Shown: positions 16,488 to 25,767 of the stretch, piece after piece
Layout: each line of letters starts with the position of its first letter
Numbering within the stretch: the first letter of the stretch is position 1
NCBI GenBank assembly: GCA_947450545.1
Contig: CANFVU010000006.1
Location: 1 to 54,240, forward strand
Length of the DNA: 54,240 nt
Source of the DNA: Actinomycetota bacterium
GTDB taxonomy: Bacteria; Actinomycetota; Actinomycetes; Nanopelagicales; Nanopelagicaceae
Direction of reading: 5' to 3'
Program-made: the position numbers and the translations under genes
The notes under the pieces: model-generated
Told to the model about the DNA's origin: nothing
Database searches by the model: none
What the model saw: the letters and a program-made list of their open reading frames with translations, nothing else

Positions 16488-18076
16488 GCCAAAAAGAACG
16501 AATCGCTGGCGGAGTAGCAAATTACGTTGACGAGCGCACTGGCGCGGCAGCGTGGCTCAATAAGAACCTGAAGAAGGTCTTCCCTGATCACTGGTCCTTT
16601 ATGTTGGGCGAAGTAGCGCTCTACTCTTTCGTCATTCTTCTTCTCTCTGGAACTTTCCTGACATTCTGGTTTGATCCATCACAACGCGATGTTATTTACA
16701 ACGGTTCATACCAACCTCTTCAAAATGTTCAGATGTCTGCAGCATATGCATCGACTCTCCACATTTCATTTGATGTGCGCGGTGGACTTTTGATGCGTCA
16801 GATCCATCACTGGGCTGCGCTTCTCTTCATGGCTTCGATCATTGCCCACCTTCTCCGTGTTTTCTTCACTGGCGCTTTCCGCAAGCCTCGTGAAGCGAAC
16901 TGGTTGATTGGCGTAGGACTTGTCACTCTTGGAATAGTTGAAGGCTTCTTGGGTTACTCACTTCCTGATGACCTTCTTTCAGGTACAGGCATTCGTATCG
17001 CTGAAGCGATTCTGCAAGCAATCCCTGTTGTCGGTTCCTACATTGCGTTCTTCGCATTTGGTGGCGCATTCCCTGGCCACGTCTTCATTCCACGCATTTA
17101 TACCCTGCACGTACTTCTCTTGCCTGGTGCATTCCTTGCACTTATCACCATCCACTTGATGTTGGTTTGGTATCAGAAGCACACCCAATATCCAGGTCCA
17201 GGTCGCACAGAGAAGAACGTTGTCGGCTATCCATTGATGCCTGTCTACATGGCAAAAGCTGGCGGATTCTTCGGAATCGTATTTGGAATCACTGCATTCC
17301 TCGGCGCTGTTGCGTCAATCAACCCAATTTGGCTTTACGGTCCTTACACACCAGGACAAATTTCTGCAGGATCACAACCTGACTTCTACATGGGATGGCT
17401 TGATGGACTTGTTCGCATGTCTCCCCCACTTGAGACTCACTTACTTGGCCACACAATCTCATGGAACATTTTGATTCCAGGTTTGATTGTTCCGGGAATT
17501 CTCTTTACAGGTATGGCTCTCTATCCATTTATTGAAAGCTATATCTCTGGCGATAAGCGCGAGCATCATCTTCTTGATCGTCCTCGCAACGTTCCTAATC
17601 GCACAGCGCTCGGAGCGATGTCCTTAACATTCATGATGGTTTCTCTCATCAACGGCGGTAACGATCTCATCGCAACGCATTTCCATATGTCGATTAACCA
17701 AATCATGTGGATGTCTCGTATCGGTATCTTCGTATTGCCACCGCTTGCATTTGTTATCACCAAGAGAATCTGTCTCTCACTCCAACGCGCAGATCGCGAT
17801 CTCGTTCTTCATGGACGCGAGACAGGTCGCCTTGTCATGTTGCCTCACGGTGAGTTCGTTGAAGTTCACGAGCCAATCTCTCCTGAGAAAGCATGGACTC
17901 TCACTTCTCACGTTCAGCCACAAGCTCTTGGTAATGTCACTGAAGATGCCAACGGAGTTGCTAAGCCAAAAGCGATTCGCAACAAGCTTCGCGCTCGTAT
18001 GAGCGCAGCGAATGCTGAACAAGCACCTGCTGCGACATTGACTGAAGCGAACGAACTTGAAGGCGGTCACCACTGA
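16484..18076 (+). CDS. qcrB: cytochrome bc1 complex cytochrome b subunit
   Basis: A 530-residue b-type cytochrome holding hemes bL and bH and the quinol sites. HHWAALLF and the helices before GFLGYSLPDDLLSG match the N-terminal half; the PDFYMGWLDG loop replaces the PEWY of mitochondrial b in the usual actinobacterial way. A long hydrophilic C-terminal extension (from about residue 430) is typical of the supercomplex form. Starts in a 4-base overlap with qcrA and overlaps the next gene by four bases. Confidence 0.96.
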   Translation: MSQKERIAGGVANYVDERTGAAAWLNKNLKKVFPDHWSFMLGEVALYSFVILLLSGTFLTFWFDPSQRDVIYNGSYQPLQNVQMSAAYASTLHISFDVRGGLLMRQIHHWAALLFMASIIAHLLRVFFTGAFRKPREANWLIGVGLVTLGIVEGFLGYSLPDDLLSGTGIRIAEAILQAIPVVGSYIAFFAFGGAFPGHVFIPRIYTLHVLLLPGAFLALITIHLMLVWYQKHTQYPGPGRTEKNVVGYPLMPVYMAKAGGFFGIVFGITAFLGAVASINPIWLYGPYTPGQISAGSQPDFYMGWLDGLVRMSPPLETHLLGHTISWNILIPGLIVPGILFTGMALYPFIESYISGDKREHHLLDRPRNVPNRTALGAMSLTFMMVSLINGGNDLIATHFHMSINQIMWMSRIGIFVLPPLAFVITKRICLSLQRADRDLVLHGRETGRLVMLPHGEFVEVHEPISPEKAWTLTSHVQPQALGNVTEDANGVAKPKAIRNKLRARMSAANAEQAPAATLTEANELEGGHH

Positions 18077-18546
18077 TTCGTTCAGCAGAGCAACGAGATA
18101 TCCCCCAGATACTCGCTCTGATCAAGGAGCTTGCTGAATACGAGAAAGCTCCCGAGCAAGCGCAAGCCACTGCTGTAGACCTTGCTGCTGCTCTCTTCGC
18201 AGACTCCCCTAAAGTCTTCTGCGAAATGGTGGAAGTTGATGGCGAGATTCTTGGCTTTGCAATCTGGTTTTTGAACTTCAGCACCTGGCAAGGCAAACAC
18301 GGAATCTATTTAGAAGATCTCTATATTCGCCCGCAATACCGCGGACAAGGCTGGGGCAAAAAGTTACTTCAGCACCTTGCAGCAAAATGTGTTGCAAACG
18401 ATTGGGGCCGCTTCCAGTGGTGGGTATTAGATTGGAACGAACCATCGATCGAGTTCTACAAAGCTCTAGGCGCTGTCGCAATGGATGAATGGACCGTCTA
18501 CCGCGTGAGTGGTGAAAGCCTTAAAGAGCTTGGTACCGATTCTTAA
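18073..18546 (+). CDS. GNAT N-acetyltransferase with CTG start, coupled to qcrB
   Basis: A 157-residue diamine/spermidine-type acetyltransferase. The acetyl-CoA loop RGQGWGKKLL and the C-terminal WNEPSIEFYKALGA are family hallmarks. The first ATG in frame (18226) would remove the N-terminal 51 residues, including RSAEQRDIPQILALIKELAEY-type sequence typical of the family start. Upstream only CTG 18073 and ATT 18076 are possible before a stop at 18058. CTG overlaps the qcrB stop as CTGA, has AAGG nine bases upstream, and gives Met-Ile-Arg, the common beginning of such proteins. Substrate unknown; convergent with ctaF. Confidence 0.82.
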   Translation: MIRSAEQRDIPQILALIKELAEYEKAPEQAQATAVDLAAALFADSPKVFCEMVEVDGEILGFAIWFLNFSTWQGKHGIYLEDLYIRPQYRGQGWGKKLLQHLAAKCVANDWGRFQWWVLDWNEPSIEFYKALGAVAMDEWTVYRVSGESLKELGTDS

Positions 18547-18552
18547 AAAGCT

Positions 18553-18963
18553 TTAGTGGTGATCTGCTCCAGCAGGCAGAGGCTTTTCGTATTCGAGTAC
18601 AAATCCGAAGATACTGATCATCAAGCCACCCACTGCGATAAGAGTGAGCCACCAACCGATCAGCAAACCTAAACCGGCTGCGCATGCAGAAAGAGCGAGA
18701 GGCAACGGCCACCATGAATGTGGTGAGAAGAAGCCCATCTCGCCAGCAGCATCTGCGATTTCACCATTGTCATTATCTTCTGGAAGAACGCCACCAGTGC
18801 GCTTTGAGATAAACCAAATATAGAAACCGATGAGGCTTGCAAGACCACCGCTGAGCATGATTGCAGTGATTCCAAGTGCTTCTCCGCCAACCTGCCAATA
18901 AATGATTGTCATCACGTAATAGAAAAGGGCGAGACCTGTAAAGAGCTTCCAACCTGCTTTCAT
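18553..18963 (-). CDS. ctaF: cytochrome c oxidase subunit IV (actinobacterial)
   Basis: A 136-residue membrane protein with four hydrophobic helices and the FFSPHSWWPL motif typical of actinobacterial CtaF, a structural subunit of the aa3 oxidase. It follows ctaD by 23 bp in the ctaC-ctaD-ctaF operon; the end faces the GNAT gene. Confidence 0.93.
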   Translation of the reverse strand: MKAGWKLFTGLALFYYVMTIIYWQVGGEALGITAIMLSGGLASLIGFYIWFISKRTGGVLPEDNDNGEIADAAGEMGFFSPHSWWPLPLALSACAAGLGLLIGWWLTLIAVGGLMISIFGFVLEYEKPLPAGADHH

Positions 18964-18986
18964 AAGTTCTACCTAATTCCTAACCG

Positions 18987-20657
18987 TTAGTGAAGCTTCT
19001 CAATAGGAGTATTTGGGTGATGCAGATCGAATGCTGGGCGTTCTGAGCGAATACGTGGCATCGATAGGAAGTTGTGGCGAGGAGGTGGGCATGATGTTGC
19101 CCATTCCAACGACGCCCCGTAACCCCAAGGATCATCGACAGTGACTTTTGGAGCCTTGCGAGTGATCCACATATTGATGAAGAAAGGAGCCATTGAGAGA
19201 CCCAAGAGAACTGATCCAACAGTGGAGAGCTGATTCATCCAAGTAAAGCCGTCTGTAGGTGCGTAATCAGCGTAACGGCGAGGGAATCCCTTGATGCCAA
19301 GCCAATGTTGAACCAAGAATGTCATGTGGAAACCAATAAAGAGAGTCCAGAAGTGAATCTTTCCGAGACGCTCATTGAGCATATGTCCGGTGAACTTAGG
19401 CCACCAGAAATAGAAACCACCGAACATCGCAAAGACCACGGTTCCAAAGAGAACGTAGTGGAAGTGGGCGACAACGAAATATGACGCTGATACTGCGAAG
19501 TCCATTGGAGGTGAAGCAAGAATAATTCCCGTCAATCCACCGAAGAGGAATGTGATTAAGAAACCAAGAACAAAGAGCATTGGTGTTTCAAATGTGAGCG
19601 CACCGCGCCACATTGTTCCGATCCAGTTAAAGAACTTCACACCAGTTGGCACACCGATAAGGAATGTCATGAAGGAGAAGAATGGGAGAAGAACTTGTCC
19701 ACTGGCGAACATATGGTGGGCCCATACTGAAACAGAGAGAGCAGAGATTGCGATTGTTGCAGCGATCAAACCTTTGTAACCGAAGACTGGCTTGCGAGAG
19801 AAGACTGGCAAAATTTCGGTAGCAATTCCAAAGAATGGGAGAGCAAGGATGTACACCTCAGGGTGACCGAAGAACCAGAACAAGTGTTGCCACAACATGG
19901 CTCCACCGTTCGCTGGATCGAAGAGATGTGAACCAAAAAGTCGATCTGATTCCAAACCAAGGAAAGCAGCTGCAAGTGGTGGGAATGCAAGAAGAACAAG
20001 AATCGAAGTCAGCAATACGTTCCAAGAGAAGATCGACATACGGAACATCGTCATTCCAGGTGCGCGCATTGTGAAAATTGTTGTAATGAAATTAACGCCA
20101 GAAAGAATTGTTCCGATACCGCCGAGTGCAAGACCGATGATCCAAAGGTCTCCGCCAACTCCAGGTGAGTATTGTGAATTTGCAAGAGGCGCATAAGCAG
20201 TCCAGCCAAACGATGCTGCACCCCCTGGGCTAATAAATCCTGCAAAAGCCATGATGCCGCCGAAGAGGTACATCCAATACGAGAACATATTCAAACGTGG
20301 GAATGCTACGTCGGCCGCTCCAATTTGAAGAGGCATGATGACGTTTGCAAAACCAACAAAGAGCGGCGTCGCAAACATCAACAACATGATGGTTCCATGC
20401 ATTGTGAAAATCTGGTTGTACTGCTCCATGCTAAAGAATTGAAGTCCTGGCGCTGTTAATTCACTGCGCAAAAGGAGAGCAAGAATTCCGCCGATCAAGA
20501 ACCAGCTAAATGATGTAATGAGGTACATGTAACCGATCGTCTTGTGATCAGTTGAGGTAGCCCACTTTACGAAGAGACGTCCTTTGCTCTCTTTACGAGT
20601 TCCCCCAGCGCCGTATGTAGAACTTGGCGCAACTGTTGGCTCTGCGAATGTTGTCAT
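18987..20657 (-). CDS. ctaD: cytochrome c oxidase subunit I
   Basis: The 556-residue catalytic subunit with heme a, heme a3 and Cu[16 protein letters not shown] opens the core; [12 protein letters not shown] carries a heme a ligand, [15 protein letters not shown] the cross-linked His-Tyr CuB motif, and HFHYVLFG the heme a3/a histidines. Length and twelve helices match the family. It begins three bases after the ctaC stop. Confidence 0.98.
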   Translation of the reverse strand: MTTFAEPTVAPSSTYGAGGTRKESKGRLFVKWATSTDHKTIGYMYLITSFSWFLIGGILALLLRSELTAPGLQFFSMEQYNQIFTMHGTIMLLMFATPLFVGFANVIMPLQIGAADVAFPRLNMFSYWMYLFGGIMAFAGFISPGGAASFGWTAYAPLANSQYSPGVGGDLWIIGLALGGIGTILSGVNFITTIFTMRAPGMTMFRMSIFSWNVLLTSILVLLAFPPLAAAFLGLESDRLFGSHLFDPANGGAMLWQHLFWFFGHPEVYILALPFFGIATEILPVFSRKPVFGYKGLIAATIAISALSVSVWAHHMFASGQVLLPFFSFMTFLIGVPTGVKFFNWIGTMWRGALTFETPMLFVLGFLITFLFGGLTGIILASPPMDFAVSASYFVVAHFHYVLFGTVVFAMFGGFYFWWPKFTGHMLNERLGKIHFWTLFIGFHMTFLVQHWLGIKGFPRRYADYAPTDGFTWMNQLSTVGSVLLGLSMAPFFINMWITRKAPKVTVDDPWGYGASLEWATSCPPPRHNFLSMPRIRSERPAFDLHHPNTPIEKLH

Positions 20658-20659
20658 CT

Positions 20660-21406
20660 TTATGCCACCTTCACTGAGTTGATGTAAGTCTCGTAATCAG
20701 CAGGTGAAACAACTTTCACCTTGAAAAGCATTTGTGAGTGCGCGCGGCCGCAGAGAATGTTGCATCGACCAGGGAATTCGCCGATCTTGTTCGCAGTGAA
20801 TTCAATGTGATTGGTTACACCAGGAAGAGTCTGCATCTGAATCATGAATTCAGGAATCCAGAATCCGTGAACCACATCGTTTGAATCAAGATCAAAATGC
20901 ACTTTCTCCCCTACTGGTAGAACAAGTACTGGAGTCTGATCTGGAGTTCCAGTCACTGTTGGCTTAGCGGCAGCATCTTCGTAAGTGAACTGCCATGACC
21001 ATTGAATAGCATTGACGTGAATGGTGTGAGCAGCAGGTGTCTTGTCGATGTGAGTGATCTTGGATTCTGCTTTAGCAGTGTAGAAAAATAGAACTGCAAC
21101 GATGATAAATGGAATAACGGTGTATGCAACTTCAACAGGAACGTTGTATTGCGTCTGACGAGGGAACTCTTCGTTCTTCTTGCGATGGAAGAAAACCGGC
21201 CAGAGAATTAAAATCGCTGTAAATACTCCAACAACACCAGCTGCAATCCATGACCAAATCCACAGCGCGTGGGTGTTCTCATTGACCGAGGAAACATCAG
21301 GTGAGAATCCGCCAGAGGCTGATGCTGGGCTTTGAGTGACAATGGTGGCTACGGCGAGTGTGCCGAGAGCGACCATGGTTTTGAGGGCTGATGTGTTCAA
21401 GCGCAT
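20660..21406 (-). CDS. ctaC: cytochrome c oxidase subunit II
   Basis: A 248-residue subunit with a signal/anchor at the N-terminus, two transmembrane helices and an extracytoplasmic cupredoxin domain. The CuA ligands are seen in [14 protein letters not shown]; the aromatic electron-entry patch is [14 protein letters not shown] 21406 is chosen because TATCCT lies at -12 to -7 (leaderless) and the signal peptide ends in the SPASASGG region. A longer frame to 21454 would run into the opposite promoter. Confidence 0.96.
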   Translation of the reverse strand: MRLNTSALKTMVALGTLAVATIVTQSPASASGGFSPDVSSVNENTHALWIWSWIAAGVVGVFTAILILWPVFFHRKKNEEFPRQTQYNVPVEVAYTVIPFIIVAVLFFYTAKAESKITHIDKTPAAHTIHVNAIQWSWQFTYEDAAAKPTVTGTPDQTPVLVLPVGEKVHFDLDSNDVVHGFWIPEFMIQMQTLPGVTNHIEFTANKIGEFPGRCNILCGRAHSQMLFKVKVVSPADYETYINSVKVA

Positions 21407-21412
21407 TGGCCA

Positions 21413-21418
21413 AGGATA
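21413..21418 (-). promoter_or_regulatory. -10 box of leaderless ctaC promoter
   Basis: TATCCT on the minus strand at -12 to -7 from the ctaC ATG. This drives ctaC-ctaD-ctaF. Confidence 0.6.
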
Positions 21419-21461
21419 CTTCCCGCACTCCCCAGTATTCGCCTCCCACCTCATTCAGGGG

Positions 21462-21467
21462 TACCGT
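21462..21467 (+). promoter_or_regulatory. -10 box of the desulfurase-like gene
   Basis: TACCGT at -13 to -8 from GTG 21475; it lies in the 68-bp divergent gap with ctaC. Confidence 0.45.
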
Positions 21468-21474
21468 ACCGAGG

Positions 21475-22527
21475 GTGGTTCCCATCACAGCGTCCTTTAC
21501 ATCCGAAGCCCCACTGCACCCAAGGGCGGCCGAGCTGCTCTCTACCGTTTTTGCCAGTGGATGGGCAGACCCCGCCAAGATTCATATGCCATCCCGAAAA
21601 GCTGCCGGGCTCCTTAATGAAGCTCGTGAAACTTTCGCCTCAATTTTCGGCACACGGTCAGATGAGATCTACTTTCTTGGCGAACCATCTCTGGGTTTTC
21701 ATCTTGGAATCAATGGCCTGCTTCAAGATCACTCCACACTTTTTTACTCTGGAACCGATCGCGCCCCTGTCCATGCCATCGTCGATGGTCGAGTCAATCA
21801 AGGCCTAGCGGTTACTACAGATTTCACTTCGCCATCAGGTGAATCAGATGTGCTCGTTTATCAAAGCGTGAATCCCGAAACCGGTATCAAGCAACGCCAT
21901 CCAGATTTCACGGGGCAGGTTTTCGTTGATAACACTGCTTACGGCGTTCACACTGTTCTGCCAGAAAATTGGTCGACAGCAATCTGGCAATCCCGGTCGT
22001 GGCAAGGCCCATCTGGGCTCGGTATTTTTGCTCTTCGCAGCGGTCAATCGTGGAGAAATCCACTTCCCCACAACGATCCCACAAAAGTTCCACAGACATT
22101 CTCTTTGCCTTTAGCTTTAGCGAGCACTGTTGCACTTGAAAGTTTCATGAAAGATGAACAATCGTCAAGGGCGAAAATCGCTCACTTGCGATCTATGGCT
22201 ACTCAATATCTTCAATCAGAAATCGGTGACGTAATAGTTGTTGGCGAGAAGGAAGAAGTTCAGCCATCACTTCTCTCCATCATTGTCGCGGGAGTTGATG
22301 CAGAACGAGCGGTCAATGATTTGAGTGATAAAGGTTTTTACGTTGATTCAGGTTCGGCATGCATGAGTTCCAATTTGGCCCCGAGCCATGTGCTTGCTGC
22401 AATGGGTTTGCCGACAACGGGCAATATTCGTTTAACACTTCATCCCAATACAACTGAGGAATCCGTCGAAGAGTTGCTTGGACACTTAAAAGCGGTCGTC
22501 AACAATCAGAGAAATATCAGCCAATAA
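21475..22527 (+). CDS. cysteine desulfurase-like protein lacking the PLP lysine
   Basis: A 350-residue member of the NifS/IscS fold. The mobile-loop cysteine is kept (SGSACMSS, Cys296), as are APLHP near the start and the Asp that pairs with the PLP ring nitrogen (VFVDNTAYG). In IscS the PLP lysine lies in GHKIYGPKG; here the aligned segment is SRSWQGPSG, so His-Lys is Arg-Ser. Covalent PLP binding should be lost. GTG 21475 is the start; an ATG at 21391 overlaps the ctaC coding start. Neighbours are ctaC and a kinase, with erpA close by. Pseudoenzyme or scaffold roles are inference. Confidence 0.8.
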   Translation: MVPITASFTSEAPLHPRAAELLSTVFASGWADPAKIHMPSRKAAGLLNEARETFASIFGTRSDEIYFLGEPSLGFHLGINGLLQDHSTLFYSGTDRAPVHAIVDGRVNQGLAVTTDFTSPSGESDVLVYQSVNPETGIKQRHPDFTGQVFVDNTAYGVHTVLPENWSTAIWQSRSWQGPSGLGIFALRSGQSWRNPLPHNDPTKVPQTFSLPLALASTVALESFMKDEQSSRAKIAHLRSMATQYLQSEIGDVIVVGEKEEVQPSLLSIIVAGVDAERAVNDLSDKGFYVDSGSACMSSNLAPSHVLAAMGLPTTGNIRLTLHPNTTEESVEELLGHLKAVVNNQRNISQ

Positions 22528-23506
22528 GTCGAGGTTGAAGATGTGCGGAAACTTCCCCGGCTGCAGCTGGGCCGTACGCACTCTCAAAGCGAGCCATAAA
22601 TTCATCTTTAGTGAAGCGATATTCCTGGGTTCCCTTATTTTCTAAACAGTACGTCGCAAGCAGCGAGCCGACTTGTGCACAGCGCTCGTGGGATAACCCC
22701 CATGAAAGGCCTGCAAGGAAACCAGATCGGAAATTATCTCCAACACCCGTTGGGTCGATCTTTGAAAGTTCCTGTGGAACTCCAACCGTGACCGTCTCTT
22801 TGCCATGTTCTTCTATGCGCGCCCCATTAGCTCCAAGAGTTGTGACACGGATTTGTACTTGGCTATAGAGCTCTTCATCGCTCCATCCAGTTTTCTGCAG
22901 TGTGAGAGCCAATTCGTATTCATTAAGGAAAAGGTATTTCGCGCCCTGAATCAGGAGCTTGATTTCTGGGCCATTCATTCGAGCAAGTTGTTGAGAAGGA
23001 TCTGCAGCAAAAGGAATCTTCAACGCACGTGCGGTTTCTGAATAGCGCACCATAGCTTCGGGATCGTCCGGTGAAATGATGAGCAAATCCAGGGAACCAA
23101 CTTTTTTCACAATCTCGGATAGCTCAATCTCTCGTGCTTCACTCATTGCCCCAGGAAAGAATGACGCGATCTGATTGTGCTCAAGATCAGTGGTGACCAT
23201 AAAGGTTGCGGTGTATAGGTTTTCAGAGATTTTTACATGCGATGTGTTCACGCCATGGCGCTTCAACCAAAAATCGTAATCAGGCCAATCTTTACCGACT
23301 GCTGCAATCAAAATGGGATCTAATCCCAGCGCACCCATTCCAAAACAAATATTGGCAGCGCACCCTCCACGACGAATTTCAAGTGAATCGACCAGGTAGG
23401 ACAGTGAGACTGATGTGAGTGCACCTTCAACGATGGAGTCCTTGAAACGACCCTCGAAAGTCATGAGGTGGTCGTTACCGACAGAACCCGCAACACCAAT
23501 CTTCAT
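22517..23506 (-). CDS. PfkB-family carbohydrate/adenosine kinase
   Basis: A 329-residue ribokinase-fold kinase. RRGGCAANICFGMGALG is the N-terminal substrate site and DPTGVGDNFRSGF the C-terminal motif with the catalytic Asp and the anion hole. It most resembles the actinobacterial adenosine kinase AdoK, which occupies the same position (Rv2202c); other sugars are possible. TACCCT at -12 to -7 from ATG 23506 marks a leaderless promoter. Overlaps the convergent desulfurase-like gene by 11 bp. Confidence 0.85.
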   Translation of the reverse strand: MKIGVAGSVGNDHLMTFEGRFKDSIVEGALTSVSLSYLVDSLEIRRGGCAANICFGMGALGLDPILIAAVGKDWPDYDFWLKRHGVNTSHVKISENLYTATFMVTTDLEHNQIASFFPGAMSEAREIELSEIVKKVGSLDLLIISPDDPEAMVRYSETARALKIPFAADPSQQLARMNGPEIKLLIQGAKYLFLNEYELALTLQKTGWSDEELYSQVQIRVTTLGANGARIEEHGKETVTVGVPQELSKIDPTGVGDNFRSGFLAGLSWGLSHERCAQVGSLLATYCLENKGTQEYRFTKDEFMARFESAYGPAAAGEVSAHLQPRLIG

Positions 23507-23512
23507 GGGTGC

Positions 23513-23518
23513 AGGGTA
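23513..23518 (-). promoter_or_regulatory. -10 box of leaderless PfkB-kinase promoter
   Basis: TACCCT on the minus strand at -12 to -7 from ATG 23506; the same hexamer serves MarC and ABC-F genes. Confidence 0.6.
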
Positions 23519-23544
23519 CTTAATACGATGTGGATTAGAAGCGA

Positions 23545-23904
23545 TTAGTTAAATGAATCGCCACACGCACAAGAACCTTGTGCATTTGGATTATCGATGG
23601 TGAAGCCTTGCTTCTCGATAGTGTCAACAAAATCAATGGATGCGCCCATGAGGTATGGGGTGCTCATCTTGTCTGTTACAACTTTGACAGATCCAAATTC
23701 TGTAACAGTATCGCCATCGAGTGCGCGATCATCGAAGTAGAGCTGGTAGCGCAAACCTGAACATCCGCCAGGCTGGACAGCAACGCGAAGGCTCAAATCA
23801 TTGCGGCCTTCTTGTTCAAGGAGAGCGGCGACCTTTACAGCAGCTGCATCGGTAAGCAAGATGCCTGTAGCAGTACTTGTGATGTTGACTTCTGTGGTGC
23901 TCAT
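23545..23904 (-). CDS. erpA: iron-sulfur cluster insertion protein ErpA
   Basis: A 119-residue A-type carrier. The three cluster cysteines are Cys48 (GGCSG) and Cys112/Cys114 (GSCACGDSF at the C-terminus). It delivers Fe-S clusters to apo-enzymes; NadA, LipA and QcrA in this window are plausible clients (inference). ATG 23904 has GGAGAGAT upstream; a frame extending to 24222 is mostly antisense to nadA. Rv2204c is the syntenic mycobacterial gene. Confidence 0.93.
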   Translation of the reverse strand: MSTTEVNITSTATGILLTDAAAVKVAALLEQEGRNDLSLRVAVQPGGCSGLRYQLYFDDRALDGDTVTEFGSVKVVTDKMSTPYLMGASIDFVDTIEKQGFTIDNPNAQGSCACGDSFN

Positions 23905-24018
23905 ATATCTCTCCGATATCTCAGTGGATAGGTGCCTAAATAATCCTGGTGAAAGGTTACTCCAAAAAGTTTCCTCTTTGGTCGCGCCTCTCGTTCGCCT
24001 AGGGGTTCGCCTATTCGT

Positions 24019-24024
24019 TAGGCT
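24019..24024 (+). promoter_or_regulatory. -10 box of leaderless nadA promoter
   Basis: TAGGCT at -12 to -7 from the nadA ATG, identical in sequence and position to the lipB box. The 126 bp between erpA and nadA starts hold no gene. Confidence 0.6.
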
Positions 24025-24030
24025 ACCTAT

Positions 24031-25173
24031 ATGGCTCTTTCTGATCTTCTCTTGCTTGGCCAGGGAGTTGACCTCGCCAGTGAAAGGGGCGTCTCCTGCG
24101 ACGGTGAGTTGCCATCCCCTAGCGATCCTGCGCTTGTAGAACGCGCCATCGCTGCAAAGAATTCCCTTGGTTCTCGAGCAATGATTTTGGGCCATCATTA
24201 CCAGCGTGATGAAGTGATTCAATTCGCAGATATCACCGGCGACTCATTCAAGTTGGCTCAAGCAGCAGCTTCTAACCCAAGTGCCGAACTCATCTTTTTC
24301 TGTGGCGTGCATTTCATGGCTGAATCAGCCGACATTCTGACAACCGCCTCCCAACAAGTAATCCTTCCTGATTTAGCTGCAGGATGTTCGATGGCGGATA
24401 TGGCAACGATCACTGCTGTGCGCGATTGTTGGAGCGCTCTTGAAAAGCTTGGCGTTGCATCTCGAACTATTCCTATCACTTATATGAATTCGACCGCAGC
24501 CATTAAAGCTTTTACTGGCGAACATGGTGGAACGGTTTGCACCTCATCCAATGCCGAGCGAGCTCTGACGTGGGCTTTTGAAAAGGGCGACAAGATTCTC
24601 TTCCTGCCTGATCAACATCTTGGTCGCAATACTGCAGTTCTCAAACTTGGAATCTCTCTTGATGAATGTCAGGTATGGAATCCATGGAAACCCAATGGCG
24701 GCTTAACAGACGACCAAATTCGGAGTGCGAAAGTTTTGTTGTGGCGTGGCCATTGCTCAGTGCACGGTCGATTCACAGTCGACAACATCACCGAGATTCG
24801 TGCACGAGTAAAGGGTGTTCACGTACTTGTTCATCCAGAATGCCAACACCCCGTTGTATCCCAGGCAGATGTTGTAGGAAGCACTGAATTCATCATTAAG
24901 ACTGTAGAAAATTCGGCACCTGGTTCGAAGTGGGCTATCGGCACGGAATTGAATTTGGTCCAACGACTTGCAGCTGCCCATAAGGACAAAGAGATCTACT
25001 TCCTCGATAAGACGGTTTGCTACTGCTCCACCATGAACCGCATTGACCTGCCCCATCTGGTCTGGTCGATGGAATCTGCTGTCAATGGACGCGTTATCAA
25101 TCAAATTCGAGTTGATTCTCAGGTCGCCTCTCACGCACGAGTTGCACTAGAGCGAATGCTGGCTCTACCGTAA
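24031..25173 (+). CDS. nadA: quinolinate synthase
   Basis: A 380-residue 4Fe-4S enzyme condensing iminoaspartate with dihydroxyacetone phosphate for NAD synthesis. GHHYQRDEVIQFAD, the FCGVHFMAE cluster cysteine, AGCSMAD, LPDQHLGRN and the HPEC segment are all present, as is the late CYCSTMNRIDL cysteine region. This is the longer type with an N-terminal extension. nadB and nadC are not in the window. The DUF3043 gene follows after four bases. Confidence 0.96.
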   Translation: MALSDLLLLGQGVDLASERGVSCDGELPSPSDPALVERAIAAKNSLGSRAMILGHHYQRDEVIQFADITGDSFKLAQAAASNPSAELIFFCGVHFMAESADILTTASQQVILPDLAAGCSMADMATITAVRDCWSALEKLGVASRTIPITYMNSTAAIKAFTGEHGGTVCTSSNAERALTWAFEKGDKILFLPDQHLGRNTAVLKLGISLDECQVWNPWKPNGGLTDDQIRSAKVLLWRGHCSVHGRFTVDNITEIRARVKGVHVLVHPECQHPVVSQADVVGSTEFIIKTVENSAPGSKWAIGTELNLVQRLAAAHKDKEIYFLDKTVCYCSTMNRIDLPHLVWSMESAVNGRVINQIRVDSQVASHARVALERMLALP

Positions 25174-25177
25174 CGAC

Positions 25178-25711
25178 ATGACTGAAGATACGAACTCCGG
25201 CAAGAAGAACCGCCCGACCCCAAAGCGTAAGGAAGCAGAAGCGTCACGCAAGATCAATGCGCTCGCTCCAGCGACCACTAAAGAAGGCCGCAAGCGTCAA
25301 AAAGAACTTGCTCGTGAAAATCGTGCGCAAGCACGTGTTGCTTTTATGCGCGGAGATGAGAACGCACTGCCGTCTCGCGATCGCGGTCCTGCAAAACGTT
25401 GGGTTCGCAACTACATCGATTCTCGTCGCACCGTTGGCGAATATTTCATGCCTCTTATTTTCGGCGTACTCGTTCTCACAGTGATCCCAAATAAGTTTGT
25501 ACAACTTCTCGCTATCTTCGCGATGTATGCAGTTATGTTGTACACCTTTGTCTCAGGATTCTTTATGACTCGAAAGATTCGCAAAGAGGTGGAAGCTCGA
25601 TTCCCTAATGAACCTACAAAGGGTGTTGGCATGTACGGATTCCTCCGTTCAACTCAGATGCGACGTATGCGCGCACCTGCTCCTCAAGTAAAACGCGGGG
25701 ACTCTTTCTAA
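25178..25711 (+). CDS. DUF3043-type membrane protein
   Basis: A 177-residue protein with a very basic N-terminal half (KKNRPTPKRKEAEASRK and Lys/Arg-rich helix) and two transmembrane helices at about 90-107 and 112-132, followed by an RKIRKEVEARFP cytoplasmic tail. This layout is that of the actinobacterial DUF3043 family, of unknown function. It follows nadA by four bases and probably shares its transcript. Confidence 0.85.
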   Translation: MTEDTNSGKKNRPTPKRKEAEASRKINALAPATTKEGRKRQKELARENRAQARVAFMRGDENALPSRDRGPAKRWVRNYIDSRRTVGEYFMPLIFGVLVLTVIPNKFVQLLAIFAMYAVMLYTFVSGFFMTRKIRKEVEARFPNEPTKGVGMYGFLRSTQMRRMRAPAPQVKRGDSF

Positions 25712-25719
25712 AGAATATT

Positions 25720-25739
25720 TCCCTTTCGAGGGATACCAT
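25720..25739 (+). promoter_or_regulatory. TTCG hairpin and -10 box before the small membrane protein
   Basis: A perfect 5-bp stem with a TTCG tetraloop (25720-25733) follows the DUF3043 gene without a T tract, so it is a weak terminator at best. TACCAT 25734-25739 directly after fits a -10 box with start near 25746. Confidence 0.35.
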
Positions 25740-25767
25740 TAGCGAAGCGCTCGAGAGGAGTACTTCC

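Noticed and set aside
25720-25733. Intrinsic terminator after the DUF3043 gene
   Set aside because: The TTCG hairpin lacks a following T tract and is only 5 bp.
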